5,006 bases of DNA from positions 1 through 5,006 of the forward strand of contig CAYWYR010000040.1 of assembly GCA_964462685.1 (NCBI GenBank), written 5' to 3'. Positions within the stretch are counted from its first letter, which is position 1. Every line of letters begins with the position of its first letter. The notes beneath the pieces were generated by a model. The model had not been told where the DNA came from, ran no database searches, and saw only the letters and a list, made by a program, of their open reading frames with translations. This document shows positions 1 to 5,006 of this stretch, piece after piece. The position numbers and the translations under genes are program-made. This stretch comes from CAYWYR01 sp964462685 (GTDB lineage: Bacteria > Bacteroidota > Ignavibacteria > Kapaibacteriales > UBA2268).

Positions 1-485
1 GCCCGCGGTTATATCCAGCGGGTAGTGAACGCCGACAAATACCCGGCTTACGGCCACAAGCAAGGCAATGGAAAGCCATAGCCACCATTTCCTTGGGAAC
101 ATACCTGTAAGGAATGTGCCGACAGCAAAGTTATTTGTAGCATGTGCCGAAGGGAACGAGCGGCCGCTACCGCAATTAACCAATAAAATGATATCCTCGA
201 ATATATGGCAGGGGCGGGAGCGGCCTATCCAAGGTTTGATTACCTGTGCCGATAGCTGGTCGGCTATTCCGACTATTAACAGGATAATCATCACTATCCA
301 AATAGCTTCCCGTTTCTTGTTCTTAATAAGGATAAACAGTCCCAATATATATACCGGCACCCAACTGCTGAACTCCGTTGCTATAGGCATAAGCCAATCG
401 GTAACGGGATTCGACAGCGAACCATTGATAAACCTGAAAAGCGTCAGATCGATATTTTGGATAATTTCTTCGATAGGTCTGCCAT
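1..485 (-). CDS. PAP2-family membrane phosphatase, partial (C-terminus off the left edge), start unresolved
   Basis: Seen: reading the minus strand with codons beginning at positions divisible by three gives a hydrophobic protein carrying all three PAP2 signature motifs in order. These are KPWIGRSRP (K-x6-RP, 211-237), PSAH (142-153) and SRVFVGVHYPLD (SR-x5-H-x3-D, 13-48). Hydrophobic stretches lie before motif 1 and before motif 3. Family knowledge: such proteins are integral membrane acid phosphatases acting on lipid phosphates such as phosphatidate, phosphatidylglycerophosphate or undecaprenyl diphosphate. The motif histidines and arginines form the active site. The substrate cannot be told from sequence. 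About 160 residues are visible, so a few tens of C-terminal residues are probably missing. Odd point: the frame has no ATG, GTG or TTG between its upstream stop (517-519) and the conserved N-terminal segment. The ATG at 485-483 sits at the expected place but one base out of frame. I use it as the nominal start. The gene lies just downstream of prfB on the same strand, so co-transcription is likely. Confidence 0.88.
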
Positions 486-490
486 TCTCC

Positions 491-504
491 TGTAGTTGGC
501 TACA
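491..504 (-). repeat. Short inverted repeat between prfB and the PAP2 gene
   Basis: Seen: the sequence tgtag-ttgg-ctaca forms a perfect 5-bp stem with a 4-nt loop. It sits between the prfB stop codons and the nominal PAP2 start, about 6 bases upstream of the ATG at 485. No T-run follows on the minus strand, so it does not look like a terminator. It may be chance, or it could modulate translation of the PAP2 gene. Confidence 0.35.
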
Positions 505-519
505 CCGGGAGTAGTTTTA

Positions 520-1615
520 TCAGTCCATACTCAGCAAAAAGCTTTTTATCAGCTCGTCCAAGTCGCCATCCATTACGGAATGTATATCGGTTATCTTTGT
601 CTCAGTTCTGTGATCGTTCACCATGGTGTAGGGCTGGAAAACATAGGATCTTATCTGGCTTCCCCATTCAATTTTCATTTTCTTGCCTTCCTCTTCGGCA
701 CGTGCGGCATCCTCTTCTTCCCGTTTCATTTGGTAGAGTCTTGCTTTTAGCATTTTCAAGGCGTGCTCTCGGTTCTGCAGTTGGCTGCGTTCTTTTTGGC
801 AGGCGATTGCGACCCCTGTAGGCTTGTGCTTAACCCTTACGGCTGTCTCCACCTTGTTTACGTTCTGGCCGCCGGCACCGCCCGCCCGGAAAGTATCCCA
901 TTCCAGATCGGCAGCGTTCAGTTCAATCTCTACCTCCTCATCCGCCTCTGGAAAGCAGTAAACCGAAGCGAAACTGGTATGCCTTTTTGCCGCCGAATCA
1001 AAAGGCGATATCCTTACCAGCCTGTGCACACCGCTTTCTGCCTTTAGATATCCATAAGCGAATTTACCTACAAATTCCAGGGTGCAGCTTTTGATTCCTG
1101 CTACGTCGCCGTCTATTTCATCCATCAGGGTAACTTTCATACCGTTACGCTCGCCCCAACGCACGTACATGCGCATCAGCATGGAAGCCCAGTCGCAGGC
1201 CTCGGTACCGCCAGCCCCAGCATTAATGGTAAGTAGAGCCGTTTTTTCGTCATCCCTGCCTTTTAGCATGTTCCGCAGTTCAAGATTCCCGACAAGTGTA
1301 GTGGTCTTGTCTATCTCACCTTCAATATCAGGCTCCATTGAGGAGTCTTCCATCTCTTCCGCCAATTCGATCATAGCCTCGGAATCGCCAGCGGCTGAAT
1401 GTGCTTTCTCCCATTCATCGATCCATTCTTTTTCAGATGACATTTCCTGCATAGTTTTTTTTGCAGAATCTGCATCATCCCAAAAAGAACCCTCTTCAGA
1501 CAAAGCCTGTAGCTCATCAACCTTTTTCTGACGGCCTTCTAAGTCAAAGATACCCCCGAAGCTTATCAATTCTCTCTTTTAACTCTTTTACTCTTTCTTT
1601 TTGCGGCTCAAACAT
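520..1615 (-). CDS. prfB: Peptide chain release factor 2 (RF2), joined by a programmed +1 frameshift
   Basis: RF2 recognises UGA and UAA stop codons in the ribosomal A site and triggers release of the finished protein. Seen: the first frame starts at ATG 1615-1613 and encodes 23 residues beginning MFEPQKERV and ending LRGYL, then meets TGA at 1546-1544. Skipping one base places translation in the second frame at GAC (1545-1543), which stays open to TGA at 522-520. The joined protein has 364 residues, against 365 for E. coli RF2. In joined numbering, the stop-codon-reading tripeptide SPF is at 203-205 and the catalytic GGQ loop at 248-250, within RAGGAGGQNVNK. The GAGGTEACDWASM segment lies near 133-145. 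SPF rather than PxT distinguishes RF2 from RF1. A second stop, TAA (519-517), directly follows the terminal TGA. The second frame alone could start at TTG 1569, but that would lose the conserved N-terminus. Expression should be autoregulated: low RF2 favours frameshifting. Confidence 0.97.
1543..1558 (-). promoter_or_regulatory. prfB programmed +1 ribosomal frameshift site
   Basis: Seen: the minus strand reads CGGGGGTATCTTTGAC. The zero-frame codons are CGG GGG TAT CTT TGA, followed by C. The slippery CTT codon precedes the in-frame stop TGA and a 3' C, which makes termination poor. A G-run (1557-1553) sits three bases upstream of CTT, where the internal Shine-Dalgarno-like element lies in E. 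coli prfB. Established: peptidyl-tRNA-Leu slips from CUU to UUU when RF2 is scarce, giving negative feedback on RF2 level. The arrangement matches the classical site almost base for base. Confidence 0.96.
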
Positions 1616-1650
1616 TATTTACTCTTTATTACTCTATGCTTTAATGGGTA

Positions 1651-1667
1651 TTCTGATATTATCAGAA
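1651..1667. repeat. Perfect 17-bp palindrome at the expected prfB transcription start
   Basis: Seen: TTCTGATA-t-TATCAGAA has 8-bp arms around a single central base. It begins 3 bases downstream of the TATTTTTG box and covers the predicted start site of prfB. It also lies in the divergent spacer upstream of the glutamate-synthase-like gene. The position suits a repressor operator. It could instead fold as a hairpin at the very 5' end of the mRNA, but the one-base loop makes a DNA-binding site more natural. No regulator is encoded in the window. Confidence 0.5.
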
Positions 1668-1670
1668 CTG

Positions 1671-1678
1671 CAAAAATA
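1671..1678 (-). promoter_or_regulatory. Bacteroidota-type -7 promoter box for prfB
   Basis: Seen: TATTTTTG on the minus strand, followed by CAG, matches the Bacteroidota -7 consensus TAnnTTTG. It lies about 56 bases upstream of the prfB ATG. I see no clear TTG-type -33 element at the usual spacing, so the upstream half is weak. The expected transcription start is a few bases downstream, around 1664-1666, which would give a leader of about 50 nt. Confidence 0.6.
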
Positions 1679-1732
1679 CGAAATAGACAGCTCACCTTTT
1701 CTTTAGTTCGATAGTTATCAATACCTATAAGC

Positions 1733-1748
1733 ATTAACCGTGGTTAAT
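1733..1748. repeat. 16-bp inverted repeat upstream of the glutamate-synthase-like gene
   Basis: Seen: ATTAACC-gt-GGTTAAT has perfect 7-bp arms and a 2-base centre. It lies 35 bases upstream of the ATG at 1784. Symmetry, length and position are typical of a transcription-factor operator. I cannot recognise a regulator family from the half-site, and I found no convincing -7 box for the plus strand in this spacer. Confidence 0.42.
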
Positions 1749-1783
1749 TATGTAACGATATATTAGATACAGTAATAGTATAA

Positions 1784-3271
1784 ATGAGAAAAACCATACT
1801 TTTTATAGCCATAGTTGCACTTTTGGTGTACCTACTTGTTTCACTTTTCAATCCCTGGGCGATACTTTATTTATCACCTTTACCCTTATTCGCGTTTCTT
1901 GCATTCTGGGATGCCTTCCAAAAAGGGGACGCTATACGCAGGCAGTATCCAGTGCTTGGCAGGCTATCAAGGCTTTTGGAAGAACAGAAGCATGTTATTC
2001 AGGAAATACTTTTGCTGAATCGGAAAGAAGGTGCCCCTTTCGATGAAGTCCATAAGGAAATAGCGGTTCACAGGGCCATGGGCGAGAAAACAAACCAACC
2101 CTTCGGTACAGATTACGATCTTTATAAAGAAGGTATGGAGTATGCTCGGCATTCAATGTTCCCGAAAAGCAATGAGAACATTTACCGCGACCACCGTTTC
2201 GATATCGGCGGCCCAAAATGCACAAAACCTTACTCCAGCAGCTTTATCAATGTTGCTGGGATGAGCTACGGCTCTATTAGCGAGGAGGCTATCAAAGCAC
2301 TTTCAATCGGTGCTGCAAAGGCACATTTTGCCTTAAACACAGGTGAGGGTGGATATGCGGATTTCCACAGCGATGAAGGCAATGATGTTATCTTCCAGTT
2401 CGGTACGGCTTACTTTGGCTGCAGAACCGAGGAAGGCAATTTCGATCCGGACAAATTCAGGGAAATAGCACAGCTTGAAAACGTAAAAATGACTGAGATA
2501 AAAGTAAGCCAAGGTGCTAAACCAAGCTACGGCGCTATACTTCCAGCTAAAAAGAATACCCCCCAGATAGCGAAGGTTCGCAACATCAACGCCGGTGAAA
2601 AAGTTGAGTCCCCGCCCAATCACGCAGAATTTGATGACCCCTATTCACTTTGCGGTTTTATCAAAAGATTGAGAGACCTTTCGGACGGTAAGCCTGTAGG
2701 AATAAAGTTTTGCCTGGGTAGGGAAGAGGATTTCGTTGATATGGTAAAAGCATTTAAAGAAACAGGAGACGGCCCAGATTATATAGCAATCGACGGGAGC
2801 GAAGGAGGTACCGGGGCGGCTCATTTCGAAGCCCTGCACTTTACGGGCATGCCGCTTGCTTTATCTCTTAATTCCTGCCATAGAATACTAAAAGATCAAG
2901 GTTTAAGAAACCAGATAAAGATCATAGCCTCCGGCAAGCAGATAAGCTCATTCGATATGCTTAGAACTGTGGCCAACGGAGCAGACGGTATATATATAGC
3001 CCGCGGTTTTATGTTTGCCCTTGGTTGTGTACAGTCGCTGAAATGTAATAAAAATATATGCCCGGTAGGGCTCACAACTATGGATAAGTCACGAAGGAAG
3101 GCTCTTGTACCATCTGATAAAGGCCAGAAAGTCTATAACTTCCACATTAACTCTCTTAAAGGGATAAACGAAATGCTGTCATCGCTTGGCCTTACCTCAG
3201 TTTATGATTTTACTAAAGAACATTTCAGGGCTATCAAAAATTCAGAAGAGACCGATTTCCATGCAGTATAG
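1784..3271 (+). CDS. Membrane-anchored FMN-binding glutamate-synthase-family protein
   Basis: A 495-residue protein related to the FMN/synthase domain of the glutamate synthase large subunit (GltB2 domain; YerD-like). Seen: residues about 4-22 and 25-42 are hydrophobic and likely form two membrane segments. The catalytic-type domain follows. Recognisable blocks are GMSYGSIS (159-166), NTGEGG (185-190), KVSQGAKPSYG (240-250), DGSEGGTGAA (337-346) and IIASGKQISS (380-389). C415, C421 and C426 form C-x5-C-x4-CP, the pattern that holds the [3Fe-4S] cluster in glutamate synthase. Missing: the N-terminal glutamine amidotransferase domain, the C-terminal GXGXG domain, and any small NADPH/FAD subunit nearby. 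It therefore cannot be a standard GOGAT by itself. By homology it is an FMN/Fe-S oxidoreductase at the cytoplasmic membrane face; substrate and electron partner are unknown. The ATG at 1784 is preferred because it keeps the membrane segments whole. The gene diverges from prfB and converges on the rhodanese gene. Confidence 0.93.
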   Translation: MRKTILFIAIVALLVYLLVSLFNPWAILYLSPLPLFAFLAFWDAFQKGDAIRRQYPVLGRLSRLLEEQKHVIQEILLLNRKEGAPFDEVHKEIAVHRAMGEKTNQPFGTDYDLYKEGMEYARHSMFPKSNENIYRDHRFDIGGPKCTKPYSSSFINVAGMSYGSISEEAIKALSIGAAKAHFALNTGEGGYADFHSDEGNDVIFQFGTAYFGCRTEEGNFDPDKFREIAQLENVKMTEIKVSQGAKPSYGAILPAKKNTPQIAKVRNINAGEKVESPPNHAEFDDPYSLCGFIKRLRDLSDGKPVGIKFCLGREEDFVDMVKAFKETGDGPDYIAIDGSEGGTGAAHFEALHFTGMPLALSLNSCHRILKDQGLRNQIKIIASGKQISSFDMLRTVANGADGIYIARGFMFALGCVQSLKCNKNICPVGLTTMDKSRRKALVPSDKGQKVYNFHINSLKGINEMLSSLGLTSVYDFTKEHFRAIKNSEETDFHAV

Positions 3272-3280
3272 AAAAAGGAA

Positions 3281-3300
3281 TCGGACACAGATCTATCCGA
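3281..3300 (-). terminator. Probable intrinsic terminator of the rhodanese gene
   Basis: Seen on the minus strand: TCGGATA (3300-3294) pairs with TGTCCGA (3287-3281), a 7-bp stem with one T-G wobble and a 6-base loop. It is followed by TTCCTTTTTC (3280-3271), a T-rich tract. It lies about 60 bases downstream of the rhodanese stop, and its T-tract ends at the last base of the opposing gene. Confidence 0.5.
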
Positions 3301-3328
3301 TCTGAGCCTAAAGGTGACCACAGATCGG
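3297..3328 (+). terminator. Possible weak terminator of the glutamate-synthase-like gene
   Basis: Seen: CCGATCTG (3297-3304) and CAGATCGG (3321-3328) form a perfect 8-bp stem with a 16-base loop, followed by TTTCT. The T-run is short, so efficiency is doubtful. The left arm can also pair with CAGATC at 3288-3293 and overlaps the hairpin used on the other strand, so the structures are mutually exclusive. Confidence 0.4.
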
Positions 3329-3360
3329 TTTCTAAGTGATTTTATTAGTGGATTTTCGGC

Positions 3361-3852
3361 TTACATTCCCACAACACGCATGCCGTCATAGCTTGAAAAT
3401 CCACCATCAACAGATGTAACGTTTGTATATCCAGCTTCTATCAACTTTTCCATTGCCCTTTTCGAACGGCCGCCAGACTTACAATAGACATATATCTTGT
3501 CGTTTTTATCAATATTTGGGAGAGTAGCCTGCAAGCTTTCTTCATTCAGGGAAGGCAGCGGTATATTTACCATACCTTCTATATATCCTGCATCCAGTTC
3601 ATTTGGGTTTCTCACATCAATAAGATAGGCATCCGGGTTGTCGTTAAGTTCGAGGTCTAAGTCAGAAGCAGCAACAAAGTCTTTTTCTATCTCTACTTCC
3701 ATTTCCTGCCCAGGAAGCAGGTCTTCTTCAGCCACATTCGGTTCTTCATAAGTCAGATTATCCTGATCGGTAACAATCCCACCGAATACGATAAAGAGTG
3801 TCGCTATCAGTAGTAAACCCAATCCAATCAATAGCCCGCTTTTCTTGTTCAT
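3361..3852 (-). CDS. Membrane-anchored single-domain rhodanese
   Basis: A 163-residue protein. Seen: residues about 6-27 are one hydrophobic segment after a lysine-containing N-terminus (MNKK), consistent with an inner-membrane anchor and an outward-facing C-terminal domain. No lipobox cysteine is present. An acidic linker (about 28-60, many D and E) leads to a rhodanese domain. It shows DVRNPNELDAGYIEGMVNIP (79-98) and the active-site loop CKSGGR (124-129; C-x2-G-x-R) with C124 as nucleophile, then VDGGFSSYDGM near the end. Family knowledge: such domains carry sulfur as a cysteine persulfide, moving it from thiosulfate or other donors to an acceptor. The physiological donor and acceptor cannot be inferred here. 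The ATG at 3852 is preferred over a TTG two codons upstream. The gene is convergent with the glutamate-synthase-like gene and divergent from the EEP gene, so it is probably transcribed alone. Confidence 0.93.
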   Translation of the reverse strand: MNKKSGLLIGLGLLLIATLFIVFGGIVTDQDNLTYEEPNVAEEDLLPGQEMEVEIEKDFVAASDLDLELNDNPDAYLIDVRNPNELDAGYIEGMVNIPLPSLNEESLQATLPNIDKNDKIYVYCKSGGRSKRAMEKLIEAGYTNVTSVDGGFSSYDGMRVVGM

Positions 3853-3902
3853 TTTCAATACCTTCTATTTGTTGATCTTTATTCTATGAGAAGATGATAA
3901 AT

Positions 3903-3921
3903 TAATACTATTGTAGTATTA
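3903..3921. repeat. 19-bp inverted repeat in the rhodanese/EEP divergent spacer
   Basis: Seen: TAATACTA-ttg-TAGTATTA has perfect 8-bp arms and a 3-base centre, 51 bases upstream of the rhodanese ATG. It looks like an operator. The TACTA...TAGTA core loosely recalls BlaI/MecI-type sites, but the central spacing is shorter than in those, so the resemblance is not enough for a call. The rest of the 199-bp spacer (3853-4051) is AT-rich. On the minus strand it holds TTATTTTGC (about 3942-3950), one mismatch from a -7 box, but no -33 partner. Confidence 0.45.
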
Positions 3922-4051
3922 TTTATATCCTGATTGATTGCAAAATAATAGTTTCTCTCATCATATAAAATAATATGCTATTCACTTCATCTTATTAAAA
4001 GTTATATACAGAATCGAATTATTGATTATCATAAAAAATTTTTTCCTGAGG

Positions 4052-5006
4052 ATGCCTATTGAAGAGCTTTCCATATTCCAAATAATCTTAGAGCTCGCAG
4101 CGATCTTTTTGATAACTGTGACTGCACTTCCTTTCTTCAGTTTGAAACACTGGGCTGTTAGGGTGTGGGATTTTCCCCGTACGCAGGTTTTTGTGTTATC
4201 GCTGATAGCCCTGATTCTGAGTGTATCCTTTTTGCCAGTCGGCAACAGGGAAATAATTCTGAATACTCTGCTTACCGTAGTGCTCTTTATACAAGGCGCT
4301 AGTATATTGCCATATACACCGTTTTATCCGAAAGATACCGAATCGATTAAAAGTAAGGAAGGATATGAGATAATCAAGCTGATGTTTGCCAATGTCCTAC
4401 AGTTCAATGATAAACACGACAAGTTATTAAATATCATAGATAAGCGAGACCCAGACATCATACTGCTTGTGGAAACAGATAAAATATGGCAGGAAGGTAT
4501 GAATGATCTTTACGACAAGTATGAGTATGAGTGTTCCATACCTATGGATAATACTTATGGAATGTTGCTTTTTTCCAAAATGCGGCTGACCGAAACAAAG
4601 GTTAACTATTTTATTGATCTTGATATCCCGTCTATCGAAACAGATGTGATCACACCTTATGGCCAGACATTCAAAATGTTTTGTGTCCATCCGGAACCGC
4701 CTTCTCCAACAGAGGCTGACAATTCGATACCCAGGGATAAAGAACTTCTTGTGGTAGCCAATCTGGTTAGGAGGCAGGAGCTTCCAGTTCTAGTATTCGG
4801 TGATATGAACGATGTGGCATGGAGTGATACGACATCGATATTCCAGTTTCTATCCGGCCTTAGGGATCCTCGCAAAGGCAGAGGCTTTTTTAATACATTT
4901 CACGCGAAATACCCTTGGATGAGATGGTCGCTTGATCATATATTTCATTCCTGGCATTTCAAGATATCAAGGATAAAGAAATTAAGTTACTTTGGTAGCG
5001 ATCATT
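4052..5006 (+). CDS. Membrane-anchored endonuclease/exonuclease/phosphatase (EEP) family protein, partial (C-terminus off the right edge)
   Basis: 318 residues are visible and the frame is open at the right edge. Seen: hydrophobic segments at about 9-29, 44-62 and 67-87 suggest three membrane helices, which would place the C-terminal domain outside the cytoplasm if the N-terminus is inside. The EEP (DNase I-like) domain starts near residue 105. It shows FANVLQFN (N114), DIILLVETD (E141, the metal-binding glutamate), FCVHPEPP (H213), VFGDMND (G250, D251, N253), SLDHIFHS (D295, H296) and GSDH (315-318) at the very end, the expected catalytic histidine. All core residues are present, so the protein should be active and is probably missing only a short tail. 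Family knowledge: EEP enzymes are Mg-dependent phosphodiesterases or phosphatases acting on nucleic acids, inositol phosphates or lipids. The substrate is not predictable. ATG 4052 is chosen because it directly precedes the first helix. An in-frame TTG at 4022 is possible. Confidence 0.9.
   Translation, partial: MPIEELSIFQIILELAAIFLITVTALPFFSLKHWAVRVWDFPRTQVFVLSLIALILSVSFLPVGNREIILNTLLTVVLFIQGASILPYTPFYPKDTESIKSKEGYEIIKLMFANVLQFNDKHDKLLNIIDKRDPDIILLVETDKIWQEGMNDLYDKYEYECSIPMDNTYGMLLFSKMRLTETKVNYFIDLDIPSIETDVITPYGQTFKMFCVHPEPPSPTEADNSIPRDKELLVVANLVRRQELPVLVFGDMNDVAWSDTTSIFQFLSGLRDPRKGRGFFNTFHAKYPWMRWSLDHIFHSWHFKISRIKKLSYFGSDH

Noticed and set aside
68..514. Plus-strand open frame of 148 codons opposite the PAP2 gene
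   Set aside because: It is antisense to a frame carrying all three PAP2 motifs in order, and its own translation has no recognisable domain.
1082..1531. Serine-rich plus-strand open frame of 149 codons
   Set aside because: It lies wholly antisense to the RF2 coding sequence. Its serine and proline bias comes from the complement of acidic codons.
1567..1569. TTG as the start of prfB
   Set aside because: It gives a truncated N-terminus (ISFGGIFDL). The upstream ATG at 1615 plus the recoding site explains the conserved LRGYL-D junction.
1784..3271. Calling this gene gltB, a full glutamate synthase large subunit
   Set aside because: The amidotransferase and C-terminal GXGXG domains are absent, the length is about a third of GltB, and it has membrane helices.
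3856..3858. TTG as the start of the rhodanese gene
   Set aside because: An ATG lies two codons downstream at 3852 and gives a standard MNKK membrane-anchor start, so the rarer codon is unnecessary.
4048..4051. GAGG as a Shine-Dalgarno site for the EEP gene
   Set aside because: It abuts the ATG at 4052 with no spacer, too close to act as a ribosome binding site.
3982..4245. Minus-strand open frame of 87 codons
   Set aside because: It overlaps the start and membrane segments of the EEP gene on the other strand and has no recognisable features. The same applies to the minus-strand frames at 4427-4690 and 4657-4875.
1..5006. A hidden defence island, mobile element, CRISPR array or tRNA
   Set aside because: The genes are tightly packed housekeeping or common families. 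No direct-repeat arrays, terminal inverted repeats, transposase or integrase motifs, or cloverleaf-like sequences were seen by eye.

Overview
The window looks like ordinary chromosomal DNA from a member of the Bacteroidota, possibly Bacteroidales or a relative; the order-level guess is weak. The main clue is a TATTTTTG element followed by C upstream of prfB, which matches the Bacteroidota -7 promoter box (TAnnTTTG). AT-rich leaders mostly without usable Shine-Dalgarno sequences, and the mix of protein families, fit the same phylum. I see no mobile element, CRISPR array, rRNA or tRNA.

Layout. Positions 1-485 (minus) hold most of a PAP2-family membrane phosphatase that runs off the left edge. 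Its frame has no in-frame ATG, GTG or TTG where the protein should begin. Positions 520-1615 (minus) hold prfB, peptide chain release factor 2. It is encoded in two frames joined by a classical programmed +1 frameshift at an internal TGA, so its true start is about 46 bases upstream of the long open frame. A 168-bp divergent spacer follows, with the prfB promoter and two inverted repeats. Positions 1784-3271 (plus) hold a membrane-anchored, FMN-binding glutamate-synthase-like protein. An 89-bp convergent spacer with overlapping hairpins separates it from a small membrane-anchored rhodanese (3361-3852, minus). A 199-bp AT-rich divergent spacer with a 19-bp inverted repeat leads to a membrane-anchored endonuclease/exonuclease/phosphatase family protein (4052 to the right edge, plus).

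The genes do not form one pathway. prfB and the PAP2 gene are adjacent on one strand and may be co-transcribed. The other three look like independent units set off by divergent or convergent spacers. Three of the five products (the glutamate-synthase-like protein, the rhodanese and the EEP protein) carry N-terminal membrane segments, and PAP2 is an integral membrane protein.

I found no undescribed multi-gene system. The most interesting points are the prfB recoding site with a strong internal Shine-Dalgarno-like G-run in a phylum that barely uses Shine-Dalgarno initiation, a perfect 17-bp palindrome over the expected prfB transcription start, and the missing or frameshifted start of the PAP2 gene.
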